Part shown: in pieces, positions 42,256 through 50,179 of the stretch
How the letters are laid out: every line of letters begins with the position of its first letter
How positions within the stretch are numbered: position 1 is the stretch's first letter
Notes under the pieces: model-generated
Told to the model about the DNA's origin: nothing
Database searches by the model: none
The model's input: the letters and a program-made list of their open reading frames with translations, nothing else
From: Bradyrhizobium sp. cir1
GTDB taxonomy: Bacteria > Pseudomonadota > Alphaproteobacteria > Rhizobiales > Xanthobacteraceae
Direction: 5' to 3'
NCBI RefSeq assembly: GCF_014198245.1
Contig: NZ_JACIHE010000036.1
Coordinates: 1-53,749, forward strand
DNA length: 53,749 nucleotides
Translations under genes and position numbers: made by a program

Positions 42256-43116
42256 ATGTCCAAAAGCCTGATCGACCTGATCTCGATCCTCGACCTCGAA
42301 CAGCTCGAGGTGAATTTGTTCCGCGGCAACAGTCCGAAGACGAGCTGGCAGCGCGTATTCGGCGGCCAGGTGATCGGGCAAGCGATGGTTGCGGCCTGCC
42401 GCACGGTCGAGGGCCGGCTGCCGCATTCGCTGCATTGTTATTTCATCCTCCCCGGCGATCCGCAGATCCCAATCATCTACCAGGTCGAGCGCCTGCGCGA
42501 CGGCAAGAGCTATTCGACGCGGCGCGTCACCGCGATCCAGCACGGCAATGCGATCTTCTCGATCATGGTGTCGTTCCACGCCGACGAGCAGACCGCATTC
42601 GACCATCAGGACAAAATGCCCGACGTGCCGCCGCCGGAGAAGCTCACGGCGGAGGAGGTGGCGAAGCAGCCGATGTTCCGCGAGATGCCGGAGTTCATTC
42701 GCCGCTACTACGAGTCCGATCGACCGATCGAGCTGCGCCCGGTCGAGCTCGGCCGCTATTTCGGCCAGAAGATCGACGACGGCCGCATCCACGTCTGGAT
42801 CAAGACCGCGGCGAAATTGCCTGACGATCCGGCGCTGCACATGTGCGCGCTCGCCTATGCCTCGGACTTCTCGTTGCTGGATGCGATCATGGCGCGCTAC
42901 GGCCGCACGCTGTTCGACAAGCGCATGATGCCGGCGAGCCTTGACCACGCGATGTGGTTTCACCGCCCGTTCCGCGCCGACGAATGGCTGCTCTACGCGC
43001 AGGATTCGCCGAGCGCGCAATCAGGCCGCGGCCTGACCCGCGGCTCGATCTTCAAGCCCGATGGCACGCTGGTCGCCTCCGTCGCGCAGGAAGGCTCCGT
43101 GCGCGAGCGGAGATAG
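42256..43116 (+). CDS. tesB: Acyl-CoA thioesterase II
   Basis: 286 residues forming a double hot-dog fold that hydrolyses medium- and long-chain acyl-CoA in the cytoplasm. The N-terminal half has SWQRVFGGQVIGQAMVAA and PHSLHCYFILPGD; the C-terminal half carries the Asp–Thr–Gln triad (YASDFSLLDA, GLTRGSIF, VAQEGSVR) seen in E. coli TesB. Length is typical. ATG 42256 is preferred over an in-frame GTG two codons upstream. Confidence 0.96.
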   Translation: MSKSLIDLISILDLEQLEVNLFRGNSPKTSWQRVFGGQVIGQAMVAACRTVEGRLPHSLHCYFILPGDPQIPIIYQVERLRDGKSYSTRRVTAIQHGNAIFSIMVSFHADEQTAFDHQDKMPDVPPPEKLTAEEVAKQPMFREMPEFIRRYYESDRPIELRPVELGRYFGQKIDDGRIHVWIKTAAKLPDDPALHMCALAYASDFSLLDAIMARYGRTLFDKRMMPASLDHAMWFHRPFRADEWLLYAQDSPSAQSGRGLTRGSIFKPDGTLVASVAQEGSVRERR

Positions 43117-43119
43117 CGC

Positions 43120-44007
43120 TCAATAGCCGCGAGCCGCCGCCCCGCGATCGACCAGCGCGAATTGCGATACGAACCAGCGGCCGTACCAGCGCAGCATCCA
43201 CGGGATCGGGATGATGAAGCTGCACGCCAGCGAGAACACCACCGATCGCCACAGGACCTGCCAGCCGCTGCCGTTGAAGACGACCTCGCGCCGCGTGCCC
43301 TCGATGTTCCGGCAATTCCAGCGCATCCAGAACGCGATCACCCAGGCCCAGCCGATGATGGTGATGGTCGAGATCATCATCAGCAGGTACCAGCCGACAT
43401 AGCCGATCGCGCTGCCCTGGAACGAGAGCGGCAGCCGCTCGCCGTTCGAGGTGAGATTGGCGATGATCCAGCGCAGGATCACCCAGGCGAGGAACGCGTT
43501 GGCGATCACCGCAAGGAGCGGCGCGAACGAGATGCCGGTCGCGCCGGCGTAGGTCAGGAGCGCGTTGAGCATCAACGCCCACCAGATGTCCATCGGCTGG
43601 CCGGCGAAACCAAAATTGGGGCGGCCCGGAACCTGGATGTTCGACGTGATGTATTTGTAGAACCAGACGGTGACCCAGGGTGCGGGGATCACCAGCAGGA
43701 TGCCGATCACGAACACGATGCTGCGGCCGAGCAGACCGAACGGGCTGAAATCAGCCGACAGCGCTCCGCCGGCAGCGCCACCATAGCCAGCGCCGCCCAT
43801 CATCGGCGGGCCGCCGGCCGGAATCATCGGGGGTGCACCGCCGCCGACGAGGCCCGGAATCTCGGCGGCCTTCTGCCAGCCGGCCATGCCCTCGGACCAC
43901 ACCAGCGTGTCCGGGCGGACGACGCCCTGGGCGATCAGGTCGCGGAATTGTCCTTCCGGAAAGGGCCCCTGCTGCTTGCCCTCGGATGCGTAGAACCAGC
44001 TCGCCAT
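43120..44007 (-). CDS. GYF_2 (DUF4339) domain membrane protein, DUF898-like
   Basis: 295 residues. An N-terminal GYF_2 domain (WFYASEGKQQGPFPEGQFRDLIAQGVVRPDTLVW…GMAGWQKAAEIPGL, residues ~4–55) is joined by a Gly/Pro/Met-rich linker to a membrane region of about six helices that resembles DUF898/YjgN proteins (WFYKYITSNIQVPGRPNFGF). GYF_2 domains are thought to bind proline-rich peptides at the membrane; function unknown. Start ATG 44007 has GAGGGGGA upstream. It diverges from glnK1. Confidence 0.85.
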   Translation of the reverse strand: MASWFYASEGKQQGPFPEGQFRDLIAQGVVRPDTLVWSEGMAGWQKAAEIPGLVGGGAPPMIPAGGPPMMGGAGYGGAAGGALSADFSPFGLLGRSIVFVIGILLVIPAPWVTVWFYKYITSNIQVPGRPNFGFAGQPMDIWWALMLNALLTYAGATGISFAPLLAVIANAFLAWVILRWIIANLTSNGERLPLSFQGSAIGYVGWYLLMMISTITIIGWAWVIAFWMRWNCRNIEGTRREVVFNGSGWQVLWRSVVFSLACSFIIPIPWMLRWYGRWFVSQFALVDRGAAARGY

Positions 44008-44104
44008 GAAACGTCCCCCTCGAACATACTTATGTACCGGCCAAGGCGCTTAGGTTCACCGCTTCGGTTCACCGCATCCATGCCAAAAATGCATTGTGAA
44101 GGAT

Positions 44105-44135
44105 GAACGGCTGCCCTGTACAGAGGCGGCCGTTC
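44105..44135. other. Hairpin between GYF_2 gene and glnK1
   Basis: Inverted repeat GAACGGCTGCC / GGCGGCCGTTC (one mismatch) around a 9-base loop containing TGTACA. It lies about 130 bases before the first glnK. The rest of this 261-base gap shows no clear sigma-54 site. The role is unknown. Confidence 0.45.
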
Positions 44136-44268
44136 ACATGACCGCCCTTGGCCAAACGTTTTTCTGCTTCAATCTGCAACTTTTTTGTGCCATTTGCCCG
44201 GAAAGATGCCAGATTGACGCAGCGCCGGGGACATACGGCGCGGCGCATCCCGGGGAATAGGCCTGACC

Positions 44269-44607
44269 ATGAAACTCGTCGTCGCGATCATCAAACCCTT
44301 CAAGCTCGATGAGGTCCGCCAGGCCCTGACGGCGATCGGCGTCCACGGCATGACCGTGACCGAGGTGAAGGGCTATGGCCGCCAGAAGGGCCACACCGAG
44401 ATCTATCGCGGCGCGGAGTATGTCGTGAACTTCCTGCCGAAGCTGCGCATCGAGATCGCGGTCGCCTCCGACGTCGCCGACAAGGCGGTCGCCGTGATCA
44501 CCTCGACAGCCCGCACCGGCCAGATCGGTGATGGCAAGATCTTCGTCACGCCGATCGACCACGCGCTGCGCATCCGCACCGGCGAAACCGACAGCGACGC
44601 ACTTTAA
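44269..44607 (+). CDS. glnK: Nitrogen regulatory protein P-II (GlnK type), first copy
   Basis: 112 residues, a trimeric PII sensor of 2-oxoglutarate, ATP/ADP and glutamine. The T-loop KGYGRQKGHTEIYRGAEY includes the uridylylatable tyrosine (position ~51), and TGQIGDGKIFVTPIDHALRIRTGE is the C-terminal signature. Its partner is the ammonium channel encoded 70 bases downstream, whose pore it should block when deuridylylated. It differs from the second copy at several surface positions in the C-terminal half (VADKAVAVITST versus QVDKTIDAITSA). Confidence 0.96.
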   Translation: MKLVVAIIKPFKLDEVRQALTAIGVHGMTVTEVKGYGRQKGHTEIYRGAEYVVNFLPKLRIEIAVASDVADKAVAVITSTARTGQIGDGKIFVTPIDHALRIRTGETDSDAL

Positions 44608-44677
44608 GAGAACTGCTTCGACGCACCGGGCAACGACGCCACAGCGTGCGACGTCATCACTGCTTGGGGGAAACGAC

Positions 44678-45979
44678 ATGGCGGGATTGTTGCGCCGCGC
44701 GGCCGTTATGGCTGCGCCGATCGGATTTGTGTCGGTCATTGCCGCACCCGCCTACGCCGCGGAGTCCCAAATCAACACCGCCGACACCGCCTGGATGATC
44801 GTCGCCACCGCGCTGGTGCTGATGATGACGATCCCGGGGCTGGCGCTGTTCTATTCCGGCATGGTGCGCAAGAAGAACGTGCTCGCCACCATGGCGCAGA
44901 GCCTCGCCGCGGTGACGATCATCTCCATTCTCTGGGTCGCGTTCGGCTATTCGCTCTGCTTCGTCGGCGACGGGCCGTGGATCGGAACGCTCGATCGCTG
45001 GTTCCTCGCCGGCATGACGCTCGACAGCGTCAATCCCGCGGCGAAGACGATCCCGGAGGCATTGTTCATGCTGTACCAGATGACGTTTGCGATCATCACG
45101 GTGGCGCTGGTCGCGGGCTCGGTCGCCGACCGGATGCGGTTCTCGGCCTATCTGTTGTTCTCCGTCGCCTGGTTCATCTTCGTCTATATTCCGCTGGCGC
45201 ATTGGGTGTGGGGCGGCGGCTTCCTCAACAGCCTGGGCGTGCTCGACTTCGCCGGCGGACTCGTGGTGCACCTGTCGGCCGGCACCGCCGGCCTCGTCGC
45301 CGCCAAGGTGATGGGACGCCGTCACGGCTACGGCACCGAGAATCTCTCGCCGTTCGACCTCTCGCTCGCGGTGATGGGCACCGGCCTGTTGTGGGTCGGC
45401 TGGTTCGGCTTCAACGGCGGCTCGGCAGGCGCGGCCAATTCGCGCGCGGTGCTGGCGATCATCGCGACACATCTCGCGGCCTGCTCCGGCGCGCTGACCT
45501 GGGGTGCGATCGAATGGTCGACACGGCGCAAGCCCTCCGTGCTCGGCATGATCTCGGGCGCGGTCGCCGGTCTCGGCACCATCACGCCGGCCTCCGGATT
45601 CGTGGCACCCTGGCACGGCATCGTCATCGGCGTGATTGCCGGCGTGATCTGCTACTGGGCCTGCACCTGGCTGAAGCACCGCTTCGACTATGACGATTCG
45701 CTCGACGTGTTCGGCGTCCACGGCATCGGCGGCCTGACCGGCACCCTGCTCGCCGGCGTGTTCGCAACCAGCGCGATCGGCGGTACCGCCGGCCTGATCG
45801 AGGGCCATCCGCAGCAGCTTCTGATCCAGCTCTACGGGGTCGCCGTCACCTTCGTCTGGGCGGCGGGCGTGAGCTTCATCCTGCTCAAGCTGGTCGGCCT
45901 GTTCGTGCCGTTGCGCGTATCCCGTGAGCACGAGCTTGAGGGATTGGATATTTCGCAGCACGGCGAAGCCCTGCAATAG
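44678..45979 (+). CDS. amtB: Ammonium transporter AmtB, first copy
   Basis: 433 residues with a signal peptide (MAAPIGFVSVIAAPAYA) and 11 membrane helices. Pore features are intact: QMTFAIITVALVAGSVADRM (Phe gate region), first pore His in VVHLSAGTAGLV and second in FGVHGIGGLTG. GAIEWSTRRKPSVLGMISGAVAGL is the family signature. ATG 44678 is preceded by a G-rich binding site. It ends LEGLDISQHGEALQ, a C-terminal tail that contacts GlnK. It is shorter than the second copy, lacking a periplasmic insertion. Confidence 0.96.
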   Translation: MAGLLRRAAVMAAPIGFVSVIAAPAYAAESQINTADTAWMIVATALVLMMTIPGLALFYSGMVRKKNVLATMAQSLAAVTIISILWVAFGYSLCFVGDGPWIGTLDRWFLAGMTLDSVNPAAKTIPEALFMLYQMTFAIITVALVAGSVADRMRFSAYLLFSVAWFIFVYIPLAHWVWGGGFLNSLGVLDFAGGLVVHLSAGTAGLVAAKVMGRRHGYGTENLSPFDLSLAVMGTGLLWVGWFGFNGGSAGAANSRAVLAIIATHLAACSGALTWGAIEWSTRRKPSVLGMISGAVAGLGTITPASGFVAPWHGIVIGVIAGVICYWACTWLKHRFDYDDSLDVFGVHGIGGLTGTLLAGVFATSAIGGTAGLIEGHPQQLLIQLYGVAVTFVWAAGVSFILLKLVGLFVPLRVSREHELEGLDISQHGEALQ

Positions 45980-46054
45980 GCCTTCTGCGCTACGTAATTA
46001 CCTTCCCGCTGCCCGACACGTGAGCAACATTGTGTCGGCAGCCTGTCGTGCCTG

Positions 46055-46142
46055 CGTTTTGAGCAGACGTGATCACGTTTTGAGCGCGACGTAATAGCGC
46101 ACTGCACCGCAATACCCACCAAACGCGAAAACACCCGTTTTC
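46055..46142. promoter_or_regulatory. Cluster of operator-like repeats upstream of glnK2
   Basis: CGTTTTGAGC occurs twice (46055–46064 and 46076–46085), 21 bases apart, i.e. two helical turns. Between them is the perfect palindrome ACGTGATCACGT (46067–46078). GAAAAC-ACCC-GTTTTC follows at 46127–46142. They lie 30–115 bases upstream of a sigma-54-like element in a 311-base gap without genes, where enhancer-binding proteins would be expected. A TGCACC half-site (46103) recalls NtrC boxes but lacks its partner. Confidence 0.45.
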
Positions 46143-46169
46143 ATAATCCGTTAGGCAAGGCGCCTGATC

Positions 46170-46185
46170 TGGCACGGCATTTGAT
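46170..46185 (+). promoter_or_regulatory. Sigma-54-like promoter before glnK2
   Basis: TGGCAC-N5-TTGAT matches the -24/-12 consensus TGGCAC-N5-TTGCW except for A in place of the -12 C. It lies about 105 bases before glnK2. PII/amtB operons in rhizobia are usually NtrC- and sigma-54-dependent, which supports the call, but the altered -12 base weakens it. Confidence 0.5.
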
Positions 46186-46290
46186 TCTAGGGGGCCGGCT
46201 GTGCCCGCGTAGTGAAACTTCTCCCTCGTGGCGAACCAGTCGAGAAACGCCCGGCCACGTCCGGACCGGGCCCAAGCGGGGATAGGACCC

Positions 46291-46629
46291 ATGAAAATTG
46301 TTATGGCGATTATCAAGCCATTCAAGCTGGAAGAAGTCCGTGACGCCCTGACCGCCATCGGCGTTCACGGTCTCACGGTGACGGAAGTCAAGGGGTATGG
46401 CCGCCAGAAGGGCCATACGGAAATCTATCGCGGCGCCGAATATGCCGTGAGCTTCCTGCCCAAGATCAAGATCGAGGTCGCTGTCGCCTCCGACCAGGTC
46501 GACAAGACCATCGACGCCATCACGTCCGCCGCGAAAACCGGACAGATCGGCGACGGCAAGATCTTCGTCATCAATCTCGACCATGCGGTTCGCATCCGCA
46601 CCGGCGAGGCCGATGCCGCGGCCCTCTGA
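46291..46629 (+). CDS. glnK: Nitrogen regulatory protein P-II (GlnK type), second copy
   Basis: 112 residues, with the T-loop KGYGRQKGHTEIYRGAEY including the uridylylation tyrosine ~51 and the signature TGQIGDGKIFVINLDHAVRIRTGEADAAAL. It is followed 37 bases later by the second amtB, to whose product it should bind. The PII proteins of the two pairs are about 75–80% alike by eye, suggesting a duplication of the glnK–amtB unit with later divergence. Confidence 0.96.
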   Translation: MKIVMAIIKPFKLEEVRDALTAIGVHGLTVTEVKGYGRQKGHTEIYRGAEYAVSFLPKIKIEVAVASDQVDKTIDAITSAAKTGQIGDGKIFVINLDHAVRIRTGEADAAAL

Positions 46630-46666
46630 TTTCGCGCTCAACCTTATCCAATCAGGAGTAAATAAT

Positions 46667-48115
46667 ATGACGTTCAAGCGTCCCTATGGCGCGGGATTGG
46701 CGGCTCTCGCAGTCGGCCTGTTCGCTGCGACCGCAGCCTACGCCGAGCCAACGGTCAACAAGGGAGACAACGCCTGGATGCTGACATCGACAGTGCTAGT
46801 GCTGTTGATGACGATCCCCGGCCTCGCGCTGTTCTACGGCGGTCTCGTCCGCTCCAAGAACATGCTCTCCGTTCTGATGCAGGTGTTCTACACCGTCTGC
46901 GTCGTCACCGTGATCTGGGCCGTGTACGGCTACAGTCTCGCCTTCACCGGCGGTTCCGACTTCATCGGCGGCTTCTCCAAGGCCTTCATGATGGGCGTCA
47001 CCACCGACTCGAAGGCCGCGACCTTCTCGGTCGACGCCAACATCTCGGAGCTCGTCTATGTGTGCTTCCAGATGACCTTCGCGGCGATCACGCCCGCCCT
47101 CATCGTCGGCGCCTTCGCCGAGCGCATGAAGTTCTCGGCGATCGCTCTCTTCATCCCGCTCTGGGTCACGCTGATCTACTTCCCGATCGCGCACATGGTC
47201 TGGTACTGGCCGGGCCCGGACGCGATCCAGGACGCGGCCAAGGCTCTGGCTGCGGCGGGTGATGCGGCGGCGAAGACCGCGGCACAGGCCAAGCTCGACG
47301 AGATCAATGCCGACGCCGGCTGGATCTTCAAGGCGGGCGCGATCGACTTCGCAGGCGGCACCGTGGTGCACATCAACGCCGGCATCGCAGGTCTCGTCGG
47401 CGCCCTCCTGATCGGCAAGCGCGTCGGTTACGGCAAGGACCTGTTGGCCCCGCACTCGCTGACCATGTCGATGATCGGCGCCTCGCTGCTCTGGGTCGGC
47501 TGGTTCGGCTTCAACGCCGGCTCCAACCTCGAAGCCAATGGCGGCGCCGCCCTGGCCATGACCAACTCCTTCGTCGCCACCGCAGCCGCCGCGCTGTCGT
47601 GGATGTTCGCGGAGTGGATCGTGAAGGGTCATCCGTCGGTGCTCGGCGTCATCTCCGGCGCCGTCGCGGGCCTCGTGGCTGTCACGCCTGCCGCCGGCTT
47701 CGCCGGCCCGATGGGTGCGATCGTCCTCGGCCTCGTGGTCGGCGTGGTCTGCCTGTTCTTCTGCACCGTCGTGAAGAACGCGCTCGGCTACGATGACAGC
47801 CTCGACGTGTTCGGCGTGCACTGCATCGGCGGCATCGTCGGCGCCATCGGCACCGGCATCCTCGTGAACCCCGCCCTCGGCGGCGCCGGCATCATCGACT
47901 ACACCGCGATCCCGCCGAAGGTTGCCGATTACGACTTCGCGGCGCAGATGATCTCCCAGCTCAAGGCCGTCGGCACCACGCTGGTGTGGTCGGGCGTCGG
48001 TTCGGCGATCCTCTACAAGGTCGTCGATGTGATCGTTGGCCTCCGCGCCAATGTCGAGAGCGAGCGTGAAGGCCTCGACATCACCGAGCACACCGAGCGC
48101 GCCTACAACATGTAA
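46667..48115 (+). CDS. amtB: Ammonium transporter AmtB, second copy
   Basis: 482 residues with signal peptide (GLAALAVGLFAATAAYA) and 11 membrane helices. Pore His residues are in VVHINAGIAGLV and FGVHCIGGIVG; QMTFAAITPALIVGAFAERM is the Phe-gate region. Compared with the first copy it has an Ala-rich insertion of about 40 residues (after WPGPDAIQD, to DAGWIFKAG) in a loop before the first pore His, and a longer C-terminal tail. ATG 46667 has CAGGAG eight bases upstream. Two hairpins follow, the second an intrinsic terminator. Confidence 0.96.
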   Translation: MTFKRPYGAGLAALAVGLFAATAAYAEPTVNKGDNAWMLTSTVLVLLMTIPGLALFYGGLVRSKNMLSVLMQVFYTVCVVTVIWAVYGYSLAFTGGSDFIGGFSKAFMMGVTTDSKAATFSVDANISELVYVCFQMTFAAITPALIVGAFAERMKFSAIALFIPLWVTLIYFPIAHMVWYWPGPDAIQDAAKALAAAGDAAAKTAAQAKLDEINADAGWIFKAGAIDFAGGTVVHINAGIAGLVGALLIGKRVGYGKDLLAPHSLTMSMIGASLLWVGWFGFNAGSNLEANGGAALAMTNSFVATAAAALSWMFAEWIVKGHPSVLGVISGAVAGLVAVTPAAGFAGPMGAIVLGLVVGVVCLFFCTVVKNALGYDDSLDVFGVHCIGGIVGAIGTGILVNPALGGAGIIDYTAIPPKVADYDFAAQMISQLKAVGTTLVWSGVGSAILYKVVDVIVGLRANVESEREGLDITEHTERAYNM

Positions 48116-48125
48116 CTCTCCTCCC

Positions 48126-48152
48126 GGACGCGGCCTCTTCGGGGCCGCGTCC
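48126..48152. other. Perfect hairpin after amtB2
   Basis: GGACGCGGCC / GGCCGCGTCC with a 7-base loop, 10 bases after the amtB2 stop codon. It is not followed by T residues, so it is more likely an mRNA 3'-end stabiliser than a terminator. Confidence 0.6.
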
Positions 48153-48197
48153 ACAACTACGGTTTGGGCACATACCCGGCAATGCCCCGACCGTTGA

Positions 48198-48232
48198 GGG
48201 GCTCCAGCGCAAGTTGGAGCCCCTTTCTTTTT
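48198..48232 (+). terminator. Rho-independent terminator
   Basis: GGGGCTCCA / TGGAGCCCC, 9 perfect pairs with an 8-base loop, followed by TTTCTTTTT. It probably ends the glnK2–amtB2 transcript about 80 bases after the stop codon and isolates the GFA gene. Confidence 0.92.
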
Positions 48233-48331
48233 GCAGGATTCTTTTTGCCCAGCGCGCAAAGAAAAGGATTGCCATTCCAGATTGCCGGCGCAGAAATATC
48301 GACCACAACGAAAATAAAATGGGAGGTCGTC

Positions 48332-48736
48332 ATGCGTTTGGAAGGCGGATGCTATTGCGGCGAAGTGCGCTATGTCGCCGAGGGCGACCCGATGATGCAG
48401 GCGCAGTGTCATTGCCGCGAGTGCCAGTACATCACGGGCGGCGCGCCCAACACCTTCATCGCAATGCCGGCCGCCGGCTTCTCCTACATCACCGGCCAGC
48501 CCAAGCAGTTCACGCGCAAGGACCTCGCGCGCGCCGTCACGCGCGAGTTCTGCGCCGAATGCGGCACGCATCTGGTGACCAAGGTTCCGGGCCTGCCCGC
48601 TGCGATCGTCAAGGTCGGCACGCTGGATGAGCCGGGGCAATTCCATCCGCAGATGGCGATCTACACCTGCGACATGCAGGAGTTCCACGCGATCCCCGCG
48701 GGCATGAAGACATTCGAGAAGCTGCCGGGGCGGTGA
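48332..48736 (+). CDS. GFA (CENP-V/glutathione-dependent formaldehyde-activating) family protein
   Basis: 134 residues with the zinc-binding cysteines of the GFA fold: GGCYCGEVRY, QCHCRECQYITGG and EFCAECGTHLV. Members were named after a formaldehyde-activating enzyme, but most are uncharacterised and the activity should not be assumed. ATG 48332 has GGGAGG five bases upstream. It stands alone between a terminator and a divergent-looking gap. Confidence 0.92.
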   Translation: MRLEGGCYCGEVRYVAEGDPMMQAQCHCRECQYITGGAPNTFIAMPAAGFSYITGQPKQFTRKDLARAVTREFCAECGTHLVTKVPGLPAAIVKVGTLDEPGQFHPQMAIYTCDMQEFHAIPAGMKTFEKLPGR

Positions 48737-48761
48737 GGGTCAACCCACGAAAGCGGTGCAT

Positions 48762-48788
48762 TCCCTCTCCCGCAAGCGGGAGAGGCGA
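48762..48788. repeat. Short copy of the ccctctcccgcaagcggg repeat
   Basis: ccctctcccgcaagcgggagagg, a short palindrome matching the arm of the 5397–5606 element. It lies in the 219-base gap between the GFA and aminotransferase genes. Confidence 0.65.
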
Positions 48789-48955
48789 GAACCGCCATGC
48801 ATCCCGTTGTTATCCGGCCCCATTATTCCCGCTCTGGACGGCGGCGGCGGCCGATGGTTAATCGCGTCTTAACCTCGCCCTATCTATGGTGAACTGAACC
48901 GCTTCCCGCCGGCGCCTTGGTGCGACCGGCCGTTCCAAGAGTGCTGGCGTCCAGA

Positions 48956-50170
48956 ATGGCAATGACCGCTTCATCCCGTGCGCCGCAGGCCAGTGGAAGC
49001 TCTGATTCCGAACGCTCGCCCTTCGTCCGGCTGAACGAGCTGCTGGCTCCGCATCAACCGGGTAAGCCCTTGATTTCGCTTGCGGTCGGCGAACCCCAGC
49101 ATCCCGTGCCCGACTTCGTCGGCCCGGTGCTGGCCAAGCACATTGCCGAGTTCGGCCGTTACCCCATGAACCAGGGCACCGAGCCGTTCCGCAACGCTGC
49201 CGGCGCCTGGCTGTCGTCCCGCTTCAACCTGCCACGGCCGCTCGACCCCAAGACCGAGATTCTCGTCCTCAACGGCAGCCGCGAGGGGCTGTTTCTCGCC
49301 GCCATCGCGGCCGCGCGCTATGTCGGCCCGCGCCCGGGCAAGCCCGCCATCCTGATGCCGAACCCGTTCTATCCGGTCTATGGCGCCGGCGCGGGCGCAG
49401 CCGCTTGCGAGCCGGTCTATCTGCCGACCACGGTCGAGAACGGCTTCCTGCCCGATCTCGACGCCATCGACGAAGCGACGCTGGCGCGCACGGTGGCGTT
49501 CTATCTGGCTTCGCCCGCCAATCCGCAGGGCTCGGTCGCGAGGCCCGACTATTTCAGGCGGTTGAAGCAGCTCGCGGACCGCTATGGTTTCGTCATCCTC
49601 AGCGACGAGTGCTATTCCGAGATCTACACCCGCGAAGCCCCGGGCAGCGCGCTGGAATGCGCCGGCCCCGACTTCACCCGCGTGGTTGCGTTCCAGTCGC
49701 TGTCGAAGCGCTCCAACCTGCCGGGCCTGCGTGTCGGCTTCGCCGCGGGCGACAAGAAGTTCATCGGCATGTTCCTCGAGCTGCGCAACATCGCCGCGCC
49801 CCAGGTGCCGGTGCCGCTCCAGCATGTCGCGACCGTCGCCTATGGCGATGAGGCGCATGTCGAGGAGAACCGCAGGCTGTACCGGATCAAGTTCGATCTT
49901 GCCGACCAGATCATCGGCAACCGTTACGGCTATCGCCGGCCCGATGGCGGCTTTTGCGTCTGGCTGAACACCTCCGAGATCGGCGACGATGTGTCGGTGA
50001 CGCTCAAGCTTTTCAAGGAAGCGGGCGTGCGCGTGGTGCCGGGCAGCTTTCTGGCGCGACGGCAGCCTGACGGATTCAATCCCGGCGCGGGCTACATCCG
50101 CCTCGCGCTGGTGCAGGATGGCGAGACCACGGCGCAGGCGCTGCACCGCATGGTCGAAACTCTGGGTTAG
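48956..50170 (+). CDS. PLP-dependent aminotransferase (class I/II), DapC-like
   Basis: 404 residues of fold-type I. The pyridoxal lysine is in FQSLSKRSNLPGLRVGF, with SPANPQGSVA and VILSDECYSEIY as the cofactor-binding Asn and Asp segments. The lead-in SLAVGEPQHPVPDFV and VPGSFLA near the end resemble succinyldiaminopimelate aminotransferases (DapC), which act in lysine and peptidoglycan precursor synthesis; specificity is inferred only. Starts at ATG 48956 or 48962 are equally plausible. ftsK follows nine bases later. Confidence 0.88.
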   Translation: MAMTASSRAPQASGSSDSERSPFVRLNELLAPHQPGKPLISLAVGEPQHPVPDFVGPVLAKHIAEFGRYPMNQGTEPFRNAAGAWLSSRFNLPRPLDPKTEILVLNGSREGLFLAAIAAARYVGPRPGKPAILMPNPFYPVYGAGAGAAACEPVYLPTTVENGFLPDLDAIDEATLARTVAFYLASPANPQGSVARPDYFRRLKQLADRYGFVILSDECYSEIYTREAPGSALECAGPDFTRVVAFQSLSKRSNLPGLRVGFAAGDKKFIGMFLELRNIAAPQVPVPLQHVATVAYGDEAHVEENRRLYRIKFDLADQIIGNRYGYRRPDGGFCVWLNTSEIGDDVSVTLKLFKEAGVRVVPGSFLARRQPDGFNPGAGYIRLALVQDGETTAQALHRMVETLG

Positions 50171-50179
50171 GCGGGGCCC

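Noticed and set aside
44008..44268. A sigma-54 promoter before the first glnK
   Set aside because: No GG-N10-GC element matching the consensus was found on the plus strand; only a hairpin is visible.
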